Assembly (NCBI RefSeq): GCF_024749045.1
Contig: NZ_CP087184.1
Span: 2,542,001 to 2,606,000 of the forward strand
Length of the DNA stretch: 64,000 nucleotides
Source: Pseudomonas sp. B21-028
GTDB lineage: Bacteria > Pseudomonadota > Gammaproteobacteria > Pseudomonadales > Pseudomonadaceae
Direction of reading: 5' to 3'
Part shown: piece after piece, positions 26,216 to 35,454 of the stretch
Layout: each line of letters starts with the position of its first letter
Numbering within the stretch: position 1 is the stretch's first letter
The notes under the pieces: model-generated
Database searches by the model: none
What the model saw: only the letters and a program-made list of their open reading frames with translations
What the model was told of the DNA's origin: nothing
Made by a program: the position numbers and the translations under genes

Positions 26216-27330
26216 TCGGTTGTGCTCAAACGGCTGGAGGACTGAAGCAGATTGACGGATTGGCCGTCATTGAGAAACGCGACGCCGGTGACGACCACTA
26301 GTTCGCCGTCCTTGAGGCCTTTGTCGATGGCTACGCGACCTTGCTCGATCAGGCCAATCGTAATATCACGCAGTGCGACTTTGCCCTGGACCGGGTCATA
26401 GACGAATACCTGTACCTGGCTGGCGTCACCACCCATTCGCAGTGCCTGGGTTGGAATGGACAGAGGAAGCGGGGCAGGGGACGCCAACCTGACGTTGAGG
26501 TTCACCCCGCTGGGTAGCGTGAGGTCGCTGGCGATCAGGCGAAAGCGTGCGCTTTGCAGCAAGCCGTTCTGCGCCCGCATCGACAGGCCTTCGAGCACCA
26601 TCGGCATGACAGAAGCGGGCGCGGCCGGGTCGGCCGCCAATGCACGGTCTCCGGGTTTGAGGCCGGCGGCCTGCTCCACCGGGACTTGCACGATGACCTG
26701 CAACGCGCCGCTGGCCTCCAGCTCCATCACCACCTGGCCGGGAGACAGTTCGCTGTATAACTGCGCACGTCGGGCCACGATGACACCGTTAAATGGCGCA
26801 ATCAGTTGGCCCTGGCGCTGATCACGTCGCACCAGCTCCAGCGCCGCTTCATCAGTTGCCTGCTGCGCGACGGCCGCCTGCCACGCCGCTTCGGCTTGCT
26901 CCACGGCGCTGGCCGCGACGCTGCCTTGGGCATAGAGCTGTTGCTGGCGGACCTTGTTGCGTTTGCGTTCGCCCGTCTGTGCCGTGCTGGCGAAGAAGGT
27001 GGCCTGCGCCTGTTTCAGGCGCAGCCGGACGACTGCTGTGTCAACGCTCGCCAGTACCTGGCCTTGTTTCACCGCATCGCCGACGTCGACGTTCAACGCC
27101 ACCAAGCGGCCCGCACCTTCGAAGGCCAGCTCTGCGCGTTGGCGTTGGCGTACAACGCCGGTCAAGGGCGTCGCATAGGCCTCTGCCGTGCGCACGGCGG
27201 TGACCTTGATGGACCTTACGGCCTGCTCCTGCACGGGATTCTCGCGTGAGCAGGCGGCCATCATGAGGCAGGCAAGACCGAGCATCAGGTGAAGAGCCCA
27301 AGGACGAAACAGCTGAGGACAACGACGCAT
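26212..27330 (-). CDS. RND efflux periplasmic adaptor lipoprotein (MFP)
   Basis: The 372-residue protein has a lipoprotein signal with lipobox MAAC (Cys ~28). A split lipoyl domain follows (ELAFEGAGRLVALNVDVGDA, later GQLIAPFNGVIVAR), with an alpha-hairpin of Gln- and Ala-rich helices between and a C-terminal beta domain. It bridges the RND pump to the outer-membrane channel. I chose ATG 27330, because GAGG lies upstream and the lipobox distance is then normal; an open frame from 27393 overlaps the MipA gene. It starts 16 bases after the MipA stop. Confidence 0.9.
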   Translation of the reverse strand: MRRCPQLFRPWALHLMLGLACLMMAACSRENPVQEQAVRSIKVTAVRTAEAYATPLTGVVRQRQRAELAFEGAGRLVALNVDVGDAVKQGQVLASVDTAVVRLRLKQAQATFFASTAQTGERKRNKVRQQQLYAQGSVAASAVEQAEAAWQAAVAQQATDEAALELVRRDQRQGQLIAPFNGVIVARRAQLYSELSPGQVVMELEASGALQVIVQVPVEQAAGLKPGDRALAADPAAPASVMPMVLEGLSMRAQNGLLQSARFRLIASDLTLPSGVNLNVRLASPAPLPLSIPTQALRMGGDASQVQVFVYDPVQGKVALRDITIGLIEQGRVAIDKGLKDGELVVVTGVAFLNDGQSVNLLQSSSRLSTTE

Positions 27331-27346
27331 GCCTGGGACCTCGGTA

Positions 27347-28159
27347 TCAGAAGGTGTAGTTGATCGCGAACATGCCCAGGCCTGCGTTTTCACGCGCGAC
27401 CAGCGGGCTGTTGCTGGCCTGGTCGGTGTAACGGGACAGCGTCAGGCTGGCCAGCGTCGACCAATGCGCATCCAGCGTGTGCTGCCAGTTCAAGGCCGCG
27501 GAATAGGCATAGATCCCGGCATCGGCGCTGTATCGCCCGTAGAGGGAACGCTGGCTCTGTTCCTGGGTGACCCCGAAGAAGGTCTGGTTGTAGCGGCCAT
27601 CGCCAGCATGGGCGTCGATGTCCAGGGCAAGCGTGTCGCTGTCGGAATGGAACAGGATGCCTTCCAGGCCAAATCGATAACGGTTGCCACGGTGCTCGCC
27701 GGCCACGCGCAGTTCGGCTTCGCCGCTGACCGACAGCCAGTCAAACAGTTGCTGGCTGAGGGTGAAGTCGGCGACGGTTGCGCCGTTGATATCGCCCATG
27801 CCGTCCAACTCGCGGCCGCCCGGGCGCGTGGTGCTGTCTTTTTCCTTGCGGCCCAGGTCGTAGTTGATCGCCGCGCTGGCGCCGAAACCGCTGTCGGATT
27901 GAAACTGCACACCGAGGCCGCGGGTGGTGTCGGCAAACAACACGCCGCGCTGGATGCTGAACATCGGCAGCACGAGCGCGCGGTAGCGGTCGGCGCCCAT
28001 GTAGCGAGGCGTGACACCCATGCCAAGGCCCAGGGTCGCGGTGGTTTTGTCGGCCGTCGGGCTGGCGTCGGCCGCCTGCGCCGGGCTCGCGAGCGTGCAG
28101 GACATCAAAGCGGCGGCGCCCCAGAGCGCGGCGCGGTTGAGGGGAGTGGTCAAGTTCAT
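27347..28159 (-). CDS. MipA/OmpV family outer membrane protein
   Basis: The 270-residue protein has a signal peptide ending ASPAQA (residue ~29) and a MipA/OmpV beta barrel: GMGVTPRYMGADRYRALVLP near the start, GLGMFAINYTF with a terminal Phe at the end. MipA proteins were first seen as scaffolds between murein hydrolases and synthases; other members are porin-like. Its start overlaps the stop of the outer-membrane factor (ATGA), and the adaptor follows, so it is translated inside the efflux operon. Its job in the pump is unknown. Confidence 0.85.
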   Translation of the reverse strand: MNLTTPLNRAALWGAAALMSCTLASPAQAADASPTADKTTATLGLGMGVTPRYMGADRYRALVLPMFSIQRGVLFADTTRGLGVQFQSDSGFGASAAINYDLGRKEKDSTTRPGGRELDGMGDINGATVADFTLSQQLFDWLSVSGEAELRVAGEHRGNRYRFGLEGILFHSDSDTLALDIDAHAGDGRYNQTFFGVTQEQSQRSLYGRYSADAGIYAYSAALNWQHTLDAHWSTLASLTLSRYTDQASNSPLVARENAGLGMFAINYTF

Positions 28160-29637
28160 GGTGAAACCCTTTCTGCGGAGGAAAACAGCGGTGCGCCGGA
28201 CAGCGCGCGATACAGCGCCAGGCGGTTGAACAACAATTGATAGGTCGCCTTACGTAATTCGATGGCGGATTCAGCCAGGCGAATGGAAACCACCGGGTGC
28301 TCCGAACGCGCAGCCGCACCGGCGGCAATTTGCTGGTCGAGACGCTTGGACTTCAGCGCCGTCAACGCCGTCAGATCCATTTGCGTGGTGGCGTCGGCCA
28401 ACGCTTGCTGGCGTTGGCTCAACAGGTCGGAAATTTCGCGAAAGGCGTCCTGCACGGTCTTTTCGTACTGGGCGACGGCTGACTGTTGGCGGGCGGTGGC
28501 CAAGTCCAGGTTGGCCCTGTTGCGGCCACCGTCGAACAGCGGCAGGTTCAGTTGGGGGGTGAACAGCCACGCGCCGCTGCCGGATGAAAACAAGTTGCTC
28601 AAACGCGGGCTGGCGATGCCGGCACCGGTGCTCAAGGTGATCGAAGGGAAGAACGCCGCACGCGCGGCGCCGATATTGGCATTCGCTGCGCGCAGGGCTT
28701 GTTCGCACTGGCGCACATCAAAGCGCTGCAACAGCCGCTGGGACGGCAGTTCGACCAGCCATGGCGGGGTACCAAGGTCGATGACCGAATCTTTCGTGGC
28801 GGCGGTCGAAGGTGCGACCTGATAGCCGGTGACCCACGCCAGCGCCTGCTGTGCGCGGGTGTGTTCGGCGCTTGCATCCTGCAATTGAAGGGCAGCACGC
28901 CGAACCTCCATGCGCTGGGTGTCGACCGCGTCCTGGGCGACGAGGCCTTCTTTTTGCTGGCCGTCGAGTACGCTCAGCAGCTGGTTTTGATTGTCAAGAA
29001 TGGATTGGGTGTCGATCTGCACGCCCGCCTGCAAGCGCTCCTGCAAATACAGGCGCGCCACTTCAACGATCAGCGCCTTGCGTGCGGCCAGGGCGCCGTA
29101 GCGCGTGGCGAGGTAATCATGTTGCGCCGCCTCGGACAGGCTGCGGACCCGGCCGAAAAAATCCAGCTCGAAGTCCGATACCCCCACGGACGCCACCGCG
29201 ATGTCCTGTCCATAACGTTCGTCGGTGGTCTTGTCGTGCAGGTGTTGGCGGTTGCGTTGCAGGCCCAGGGCCACGGTGGGCATGCGATCGGCGCGGGAAA
29301 TGCCGTACTGGGCGCGGGCTTGCTCGACACGCAGCAATGCCAGGCGCAGGTCGCGATTGTAGTTCAGGGCTTGTTCAACCCGATGCAGCAACTGCGCCGA
29401 TGAATCCAGGCCGGCCAGCAGCTGTTGCTCTTCCTCGGAAAGCCCCTCGACCTCATTGGTCGCGGAGGAGGGCGCGCCCGTCGTAGGTTCGCCTTGCAGG
29501 GTTTGCGGCACCGGCGGCACGGGCGTCTGGTACGCCGGCGCCAGTGAGCAACCGGCCAGCATGCCGACCAGCAGCAAAACCGCGCCGAGGCGTTTGGGCA
29601 GCTTGATAGGCTTGGACAGCGGTGCGGTGGTCGGCAT
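28156..29637 (-). CDS. RND efflux outer-membrane factor (OprM/NodT-type lipoprotein)
   Basis: The 493-residue protein has lipobox LAGC (Cys ~30 from ATG 29637) followed by the OprM family proline-rich linker. Two copies of the OEP helical repeat follow, with RADRMPTVALG in the first and RAAFFPSITLSTGAG in the second. As a trimer it forms the outer-membrane and periplasmic tunnel for the pump. I chose ATG 29637 because the signal then has normal length; a longer frame to 29784 would overlap the divergent response regulator. No good Shine-Dalgarno sequence is visible. It is first in the operon. Confidence 0.9.
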   Translation of the reverse strand: MPTTAPLSKPIKLPKRLGAVLLLVGMLAGCSLAPAYQTPVPPVPQTLQGEPTTGAPSSATNEVEGLSEEEQQLLAGLDSSAQLLHRVEQALNYNRDLRLALLRVEQARAQYGISRADRMPTVALGLQRNRQHLHDKTTDERYGQDIAVASVGVSDFELDFFGRVRSLSEAAQHDYLATRYGALAARKALIVEVARLYLQERLQAGVQIDTQSILDNQNQLLSVLDGQQKEGLVAQDAVDTQRMEVRRAALQLQDASAEHTRAQQALAWVTGYQVAPSTAATKDSVIDLGTPPWLVELPSQRLLQRFDVRQCEQALRAANANIGAARAAFFPSITLSTGAGIASPRLSNLFSSGSGAWLFTPQLNLPLFDGGRNRANLDLATARQQSAVAQYEKTVQDAFREISDLLSQRQQALADATTQMDLTALTALKSKRLDQQIAAGAAARSEHPVVSIRLAESAIELRKATYQLLFNRLALYRALSGAPLFSSAERVSP

Positions 29638-29707
29638 AGGATCGGTTCGCGAAAGTCGGGCGTAGGGCAATACTGGCAGCGGACTTTCAATAAACCGTTC
29701 GTGAATT

Positions 29708-29725
29708 ATCAAGGTTTCATCAAGG
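29708..29725. promoter_or_regulatory. Direct repeat, candidate response-regulator box
   Basis: ATCAAGG occurs at 29708-29714 and 29719-29725, 11 bases apart, one helical turn. OmpR-type regulators bind such tandem half sites. It lies in the 97-base gap between the efflux operon and the regulator gene, which both would use. The repeat is seen; the binding is inferred. Confidence 0.35.
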
Positions 29726-29734
29726 GGCTTCTTT

Positions 29735-30424
29735 GTGTCAGGAAAACGTATCCTCATTGTCGAAGACGACGCCGACAGCGCCAATATTCTCGAAGCCTAT
29801 TTGTGCCGGGATGGCTTTGAGGTGGCCTTGGCCGAAGACGGCCAACGCGGTCTGGACCTGCACAAGAGTTGGCAGCCAGATCTGATATTGCTCGACGTGA
29901 TGCTGCCGCGCTTGAGTGGTACCGAGGTGCTGTCTGCCGTGCGCCGCAGCAGTGACACGCCGGTAATCATGGTCACGGCGATGGGCGACGAACCGGAAAA
30001 ACTCGGCGCCTTGCGCTATGGCGCGGACGACTATGTGGTCAAACCCTACAGCCCCCGCGAGGTGGTGGCGCGCGTGCATGCAGTGTTGCGGCGTACCGCG
30101 GGCAGCCAACCAGTGGAACAGTTGCTGCGCCATGAGAACCTGCGAGTGGACCTCGGCGCCTTTACGGCGGCCATTGAACACCGCGATGCGCAACCGCAGT
30201 TGCTGGACCTGACTCCGACTGAATTCAAGCTGCTGGTCACTTTGCTCAAGACGCCCTCCAAAGCCTTCACCCGTGAGGAGCTGCTGGAAATCTGCCTGCC
30301 GGAAAGCGAAGCCCTGGCCCGTGTCGTCGACGCCCATGTGCACAACCTGCGGCGTAAGCTGGAAACCCATGGCATTGTCGGGGTACTGGTGACGGTGCGC
30401 TCCATTGGCTATCGGTTCAGGTAA
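29735..30424 (+). CDS. OmpR-family response regulator
   Basis: The 229-residue protein has a receiver domain with acidic pocket VEDDAD, phospho-acceptor in ILLDVMLPRLSG (Asp ~54) and the KPYSPRE lysine. A winged-helix output domain follows, with LTPTEFKLLVTLLKTPSKAF and VVDAHVHNLRRKL. It starts with GTG, preceded by AAGGGG about eight bases upstream. The histidine kinase gene follows five bases after its stop. It is BaeR-like in order and context. I infer that it activates the divergent RND operon. Confidence 0.9.
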   Translation: MSGKRILIVEDDADSANILEAYLCRDGFEVALAEDGQRGLDLHKSWQPDLILLDVMLPRLSGTEVLSAVRRSSDTPVIMVTAMGDEPEKLGALRYGADDYVVKPYSPREVVARVHAVLRRTAGSQPVEQLLRHENLRVDLGAFTAAIEHRDAQPQLLDLTPTEFKLLVTLLKTPSKAFTREELLEICLPESEALARVVDAHVHNLRRKLETHGIVGVLVTVRSIGYRFR

Positions 30425-30429
30425 CCGCC

Positions 30430-31605
30430 ATGCTTGATAAATCGCCCATTAACGACAAACCCCTGTGGCGCTGGCTCGGCATGCGCATGAGTCTGTTGGC
30501 GATCGGCGCCGTGGTGGTGATCGCATTATGCATGTGGATCAATTTCAACCTGTCGGACTGGTATTTTCTTCAGCATCTGCCGCCAGGGCCCCGGGAGGAA
30601 CTGCTGCAACTGCGCGCCGAGCCGCAACTCAACGAGACGCGCCTGAGGCAATTGATCGCCGACTATTACCCGGTGGAGTATTTCCAGCCGCAAATCGCGA
30701 ATCGCGACTGGCTGGTTCTGGCCTGCCTGGTGATGGCTGCTATTCCAATTATCATCATCTGTGGCCTGTGGTTTTCGCGACCTTTGTCCAGCCAGTTCTC
30801 GGCGATTGCACAAGGTGCGCGACGAGTTGCTGGAGGGGATTTTCTCACTCGCCTGCCGTCCCACCAGCAAGCGCCGGAGGAACTGCGAAACTTGATCAGC
30901 GACTTCAACAGCATGACCACGCAGTTGGAGCGCTACGAGCGAGATGTGCGTGAGTCCAGCGCGGTCATCGCCCACGAACTGCGCACGCCTTTGAATGCGG
31001 CCATGGGGCGTGTGCAGGGCATGCTCGATGAGGTATTCCCCAGCGACGCCGTGCAGTTGAGCATGGTCAAGCGTCAGCTCGACCAACTCAGAAAACTGGT
31101 GGATGACTTGCACCTGTTGTCGATGGCCAGGGCGGGCCAACTGGTGCTGGAGCGCAGCGTTTTTTCCTTGGCGGCATTGGTGGCCGAACGGCTTGCCTGG
31201 TTCCAGCCGCAACTGGAGGAGGCCGGCGTCCAGCCGCAAGTCGATATCGCGGATGGATTGGGTGTTTATGCCGATCGTGATCGCCTGGGCCAAGTGCTGA
31301 ACATCCTTGTCGATAACCTATTACGCTACGCGGTCAGCGGTCGCGAACTGAACATCATGGCGCGTCGGATCGAAGATCGGGTCGTCATTGAGATCGGTGA
31401 CCGAGGACCGGGCATCGAAGCACAGCATCTGGACAGCGTATTTGACCGTTTCTGGCGTGCGGAGCGCTCCAGGGCTCGCTATTCGGGCGGCAGCGGGTTA
31501 GGCCTGTCCATCGCCCGTGCGATCTGCCAGGCCCATGGCGGAACCATTACCGCCAGCAACCGCGCCCAGGGCGGTACGCTGATCAGGGCTGAATTTCCGG
31601 TGTAG
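30430..31605 (+). CDS. Sensor histidine kinase
   Basis: The 391-residue membrane kinase has two transmembrane segments (residues ~18-36 and ~95-115) around a short periplasmic loop of about 58 residues. A HAMP linker, the H-box VIAHELRTPLNAA (His ~180) and HATPase boxes ending GGSGLGLSIARAICQAHGG follow. The small loop suggests sensing of membrane or envelope stress rather than a large ligand. It is paired with the response regulator just upstream and divergent from the pump genes. Confidence 0.9.
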   Translation: MLDKSPINDKPLWRWLGMRMSLLAIGAVVVIALCMWINFNLSDWYFLQHLPPGPREELLQLRAEPQLNETRLRQLIADYYPVEYFQPQIANRDWLVLACLVMAAIPIIIICGLWFSRPLSSQFSAIAQGARRVAGGDFLTRLPSHQQAPEELRNLISDFNSMTTQLERYERDVRESSAVIAHELRTPLNAAMGRVQGMLDEVFPSDAVQLSMVKRQLDQLRKLVDDLHLLSMARAGQLVLERSVFSLAALVAERLAWFQPQLEEAGVQPQVDIADGLGVYADRDRLGQVLNILVDNLLRYAVSGRELNIMARRIEDRVVIEIGDRGPGIEAQHLDSVFDRFWRAERSRARYSGGSGLGLSIARAICQAHGGTITASNRAQGGTLIRAEFPV

Positions 31606-31689
31606 ACCTTCAGTTATCTGTCTATTTGCTCAATGATCGCTACCACGCCGGAGTACTCAACTAGGTATGATTTTTCATTGTGTGATCCG

Positions 31690-32265
31690 TTAGGGAGTTT
31701 TCAGGCAGTCAGACATGCAGGCAACAGCCTTACTATCAGGCCTGTCGTCGGTGTAAAAACCGTCTCGATTCGGCATTTTCACGGCTGCCAAGGCCGATGC
31801 ATCAACGGTCGCGTTGGCTTCAAGCAGCTTGTTCATGTGCAGGACGTAGCCGGTCACCGCATAGACTTGTTCGTTGGTCAGTGACTGTGGCGCCTGGAAG
31901 GGCATGGCTCTGCGGATGTAGTCGAAAAGAGTCGTTGCATAGGGCCAATAGCTGCCGACTGTCTTTAGCGGCTTGTCAGTGGTCAGCGTTCCTTCTCCCC
32001 CTGCCAACGCCGGACCGACGCCGCCTTCGAGCTTCATGCCATGGCAACTGACGCAGCTGTTCATGTAGACCTTTTCGCCGTCGGCCACCGTCGCGCGCCC
32101 TGGAGGCAAAGCCTTGCCGTCGGGGGCTACATCGATGTTCCAGCTGGCGATCTGCGCTTCGGTAGCCTTGGTGCCCAAACCGTACTTGGGTTGCGCTGAG
32201 GCATGAGTCAGCGCACAGGCGCAAAGCAAGCCTATGACAAACGAACCACCTTTAAGCCCGTCCAT
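31690..32265 (-). CDS. Cytochrome c subunit of sulfite dehydrogenase
   Basis: The 191-residue protein has a signal peptide ending THASA (residue ~24) and one haem c site, CVSCHG (residues ~70-75). A later methionine in YIRRAMPFQAPQSL is a likely sixth ligand. Such class I cytochromes accept electrons from SorA/SoxC-type molybdenum sulfite dehydrogenases and pass them to the respiratory chain. Its start overlaps the end of the soxC-like gene by 14 bases, so the pair is coupled. The final cysteines (VACMSDCLK) do not form a haem motif. Confidence 0.87.
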   Translation of the reverse strand: MDGLKGGSFVIGLLCACALTHASAQPKYGLGTKATEAQIASWNIDVAPDGKALPPGRATVADGEKVYMNSCVSCHGMKLEGGVGPALAGGEGTLTTDKPLKTVGSYWPYATTLFDYIRRAMPFQAPQSLTNEQVYAVTGYVLHMNKLLEANATVDASALAAVKMPNRDGFYTDDRPDSKAVACMSDCLKTP

Positions 32266-33553
32266 TGGTCACCTCCCCATTGTTGGACACGCGCCACGGT
32301 TGTACTGAGTTGTTGTGATAAAACGAGACCTTGCCACGCTCATCGATCAGTTGTTCCAGCGTCGGCTGGACATATCCGGTCTCGTCGATGGCACGACTCA
32401 TGATCATCAACTCTTGGCCGTTCCACTCGAAAGGGGCTCTGAAGGCGGTCAGCGCTTTGGTCAGAATGGGCTCCTGTAACTTGGCTTGCGTCCAGTTGTT
32501 GCCTCCGTCGACGGAAACATCGACACGGGTGATTTTGCCGTGGCCGCTCCAGGCAATACCTCGCATCTCGTGAAGGCCCTTGCGCGTCAGTTTCTGAGTG
32601 CCGGAAGGGTAGGTCACCAGCGATTTGCATTCCATGACAAAGGAAAACTTCCGAGCTTTGCCGTTCGCCATCAGGTCGGTGTATTTGGCGGTTTCTTCCC
32701 GGCTGTAGGCGGGGGCGTCGGTGACGTGCAGTCGGCGCAGCCATTTGATGTGGGTATTGCCCTCGTAGCCGGGGACAAAAAGGCGCAGCGGGTAGCCCTG
32801 TTCCGGTCTTAGACGCTCGCCGTTCTGGCTGTAGACGACCATCACATCGTCCAGACATTTTTCGATGGGAATGCTGCGCGTCATTGCCGCGCCATCAGCT
32901 CCTTCGGCGACGATCCACTTGGCTTGCGGCTTCAGCCCTGCTTCATCCAGCAGGGTTTTCAGGGTGACGCCCGTCCATTCAGCGCAACTCACCAGGCCAC
33001 TGACTTCGGCGGCTGTTTTACCCCAGGGTGGCAGAAACGATGGGTTGCCCGAACACTCCATGAAGTGCACCCGCGACACAGCAGGGAATTGGCGTATCTC
33101 ATCCACCGTAAAGATCAAGGCTGTTTCGGTAAGGCCGTGGATCACCAATCGATGTTCCGCCGGATCGATTTGCGGGACGCCCGCGTGGTGGCGCTCATAA
33201 AACAGACCGTTCGGTGTAATGATGCCGTCCAGCTCCTGAAGTGGTGAGGTGCTGTAGGCGGACATCGTGTCCTTCAGGCCGGGATATAAATTCCTGATGG
33301 CTTTGGTTTCGAATGTTGAGGGTTTGCCATAAGGGGTTGCCGTGGGTGAGCCAAGGCTATGAGTCCATTGCGGGACTTCAAGGGGCAGGTTCGGATCAAG
33401 GGAGGCGGTGTTGGTCGTCTCGGCGTTAACGAGTTTGCTGTCACCCAGGGCCAATGCGGCAGTGCCGATAACTGCCCCGCTTTTAATCAGAAAATCTCTG
33501 CGGGCTATTTGAGAGGTGTCTTGCTGGGCGGGGACCATGGATTTTTTTGTCAT
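32252..33553 (-). CDS. SoxC/SorA-type molybdopterin sulfite dehydrogenase
   Basis: The 433-residue protein begins with a Tat signal (RRDFLIKSG at residues ~18-26). The sulfite oxidase fold follows, with the molybdenum-ligating cysteine in VHFMECSGNPSFLPPW and pterin contacts around PEQGYPLRLFVPGYEGN. The C-terminal dimerisation domain starts near VTYPSGTQ. It oxidises sulfite to sulfate in the periplasm and reduces the cytochrome encoded next. SoxC of the Sox complex is the closest label, but no other sox genes are here, so it probably acts alone. A candidate TetR site lies about 55 bases upstream. Confidence 0.87.
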   Translation of the reverse strand: MTKKSMVPAQQDTSQIARRDFLIKSGAVIGTAALALGDSKLVNAETTNTASLDPNLPLEVPQWTHSLGSPTATPYGKPSTFETKAIRNLYPGLKDTMSAYSTSPLQELDGIITPNGLFYERHHAGVPQIDPAEHRLVIHGLTETALIFTVDEIRQFPAVSRVHFMECSGNPSFLPPWGKTAAEVSGLVSCAEWTGVTLKTLLDEAGLKPQAKWIVAEGADGAAMTRSIPIEKCLDDVMVVYSQNGERLRPEQGYPLRLFVPGYEGNTHIKWLRRLHVTDAPAYSREETAKYTDLMANGKARKFSFVMECKSLVTYPSGTQKLTRKGLHEMRGIAWSGHGKITRVDVSVDGGNNWTQAKLQEPILTKALTAFRAPFEWNGQELMIMSRAIDETGYVQPTLEQLIDERGKVSFYHNNSVQPWRVSNNGEVTNGRA

Positions 33554-33606
33554 TGTTGTTCCCTCTGGATCTTTTTGTCAGGGCAGGCCTGACGGCTTGG
33601 TCGTAG

Positions 33607-33616
33607 ACTGATCGGT
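33607..33616. promoter_or_regulatory. ACTGATCGGT, candidate TetR site upstream of sulfite dehydrogenase
   Basis: The sequence differs at one base from the perfect palindrome ACCGATCGGT at 34465-34474, upstream of the neighbouring TetR gene. A further GGTCGGTCTGT follows, extending partial symmetry. The shared motif suggests that one repressor controls both genes. Confidence 0.45.
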
Positions 33617-33742
33617 CGGTCTGTACTTTAGCCTAGAACGAAAAACCCGTGTGGTCTAGTCGCAGGAACACCCATGTGGCGGAAACTTGAATGAGGGGGT
33701 GGAGCTGGGGAGGTGGCGCATTCGATGCGCCGCTTATGCCAG

Positions 33743-34360
33743 TCAAGCCAGATTTGGCTCAACCTTCAGTCCGGGCAGGAGGGTGTCGCAGAAGAACGTC
33801 GCGATAGATTCCGGGGAACGCGGGCCTCCGGGCTTGATCCAGAGATAGCTGTAGTGGTGAATGCCAAGGATGGCCTTGACGGCCAACGAGTCAGATGTGC
33901 GGAAAGTACCCTCGCTCACGCCCGCCTTGAGGATCTGCGACCAGAGTTTTTCGTACTGACGGTGCAGGTCGAGCAATTCGGCCTGGCGCTCGCCAATGAC
34001 GGAATACACTTCACGGAAACAGACCGTCATTTCGGCCAGGTGGGTGACTATCGTACGCATCACGATGGCGGAGAACTGGCGAAATTTAGCTTCCGCCGAC
34101 AGATCGCTCTCACAAAGAGGCGTGCCCTCTGCGATGAGCACCCGCAAATACCGGCTGGTGATTTCAAACAGTAGCTCTTCCTTGCTGCCGATGTGGTAAT
34201 ACAGCGCGCCTCGAGCCAGGCCAGTGGCTTTTTCCAACTCAGCCATGCCGGTCGCGTGAAAGCCGCGCGTCGAAAACAACTGCGCAGCAATCTTCAGTAT
34301 CCGCTCCTTGGTGCTTGTTTCAGCAGGTTCGGCAGCGACGACGGCGTTCTTTTTTCCCAT
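33743..34360 (-). CDS. TetR/AcrR-family regulator
   Basis: The 205-residue protein has a TetR HTH (residues ~20-65; LEKATGLARGALYYHIGSKE) and a helical effector domain ending in a tryptophan-containing bundle. It lies upstream of the sulfite dehydrogenase gene on the same strand, 189 bases away, and is divergent from a DMT transporter. A perfect ACCGATCGGT palindrome lies about 105 bases upstream of its start. I infer autoregulation and control of the dehydrogenase and perhaps the transporter. The ligand is unknown. Confidence 0.87.
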   Translation of the reverse strand: MGKKNAVVAAEPAETSTKERILKIAAQLFSTRGFHATGMAELEKATGLARGALYYHIGSKEELLFEITSRYLRVLIAEGTPLCESDLSAEAKFRQFSAIVMRTIVTHLAEMTVCFREVYSVIGERQAELLDLHRQYEKLWSQILKAGVSEGTFRTSDSLAVKAILGIHHYSYLWIKPGGPRSPESIATFFCDTLLPGLKVEPNLA

Positions 34361-34464
34361 GAGTCAATTCCAACCGGTTGAGCGCCAATCATACCCATGC
34401 GTGCGCGTCGAAGGATACAAAGGGGAGATGGGCATCCCATAGTTGCAACCAAGTAGTTGTATTG

Positions 34465-34474
34465 ACCGATCGGT
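34465..34474. promoter_or_regulatory. ACCGATCGGT palindrome, candidate TetR operator
   Basis: This perfect 10-bp palindrome lies in the 218-base gap between the TetR gene and the divergent DMT transporter. A near copy sits before the sulfite dehydrogenase gene at 33607-33616. The core is of a kind often bound by TetR/AcrR proteins. Confidence 0.5.
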
Positions 34475-34578
34475 ACAGAAGCGTTTATAAGCCATCCGTA
34501 GCCGAGCGTGTTCCAAATGGCGCGGTAGCGTCGAGAATTCTGAGAGCCATACCAAGGCATTGGGACCGATAGACAACG

Positions 34579-35454
34579 ATGAACAGTCATTCCACTCAGG
34601 CCTCCACCCCGTCAACCTCGGCGGGATTGATCGTTCTGACCTGTTTCGCCATGGTCGCATTTGCCGCGAATTCCTTGCTGTGCCGCCTTGCGTTAAAACA
34701 CACCGATATCGATGCCGCGAGCTTCAGCGTTGTCCGGCTGGCCAGTGGCGCCTTGGTGCTATGGCTGATGTGTGCATTCAGACGATCCCCCACTTTGGTC
34801 AAGGGAAGCTGGAAGGGCGCCGCAGCCTTGTTCATTTACGTCTTCGCTTTTTCCTTCGCGTATCTTCATCTGGAGACCGGGACGGGAGCGCTACTGCTGT
34901 TTGGGGCGGTTCAGCTGAGCATGGTTCTGTACGGCTTGTTCAAAGGCGAGCGGATGCACAGGCTGGCGATCGTTGGATTTGTGTTGGCGATGGGCGGCCT
35001 GCTTAGCCTGCTGCTTCCAGGCGCGGCGGCCCCCGACCTTTTTAGCGCACTCACGATGCTGTTGTCGGGACTCGCGTGGGGGATCTATTCACTGCTCGGC
35101 AAAACCGTCATGGATCCTCTGGCGACCACTGCCAGCAACTTCATCCGCGCGATTCCCCTGGTCCTGATTGCAAGCTTGCCGTTTCTATCAGGGCTGCGTT
35201 GGGATCCGCTGGGGATGATTTATGCCGTCCTTTCCGGAGCGCTGGCCTCAGGCGTCGGATACGCGGTCTGGTATATCGCCGTGCGTCAGCTTGCCTCGTT
35301 TCAAGCAGCGACGGTGCAGTTGAGCGTGCCCATTCTGGCTTCGCTGGCTGGCATCGTTTTTCTGGGTGAAAGCCTGAGCGTAAGGATGGTCGTAGCATCC
35401 GTGGCTGTGCTAGGCGGCATTGCGTTGGTATTGGGTAGCAAACAGCGTGGCTAG
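34579..35454 (+). CDS. DMT-family (EamA) transporter
   Basis: The 291-residue membrane protein has two EamA repeats of about five hydrophobic helices each. FAANSLLCRLALKHTDIDAA opens the first, and TMLLSGLAWGIYSLLGKTVM the second. The family exports metabolites or amino acids, though substrates are mostly unknown. It is divergent from the TetR regulator, with a palindrome between. No close Shine-Dalgarno sequence is clear before the ATG. Confidence 0.87.
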   Translation: MNSHSTQASTPSTSAGLIVLTCFAMVAFAANSLLCRLALKHTDIDAASFSVVRLASGALVLWLMCAFRRSPTLVKGSWKGAAALFIYVFAFSFAYLHLETGTGALLLFGAVQLSMVLYGLFKGERMHRLAIVGFVLAMGGLLSLLLPGAAAPDLFSALTMLLSGLAWGIYSLLGKTVMDPLATTASNFIRAIPLVLIASLPFLSGLRWDPLGMIYAVLSGALASGVGYAVWYIAVRQLASFQAATVQLSVPILASLAGIVFLGESLSVRMVVASVAVLGGIALVLGSKQRG

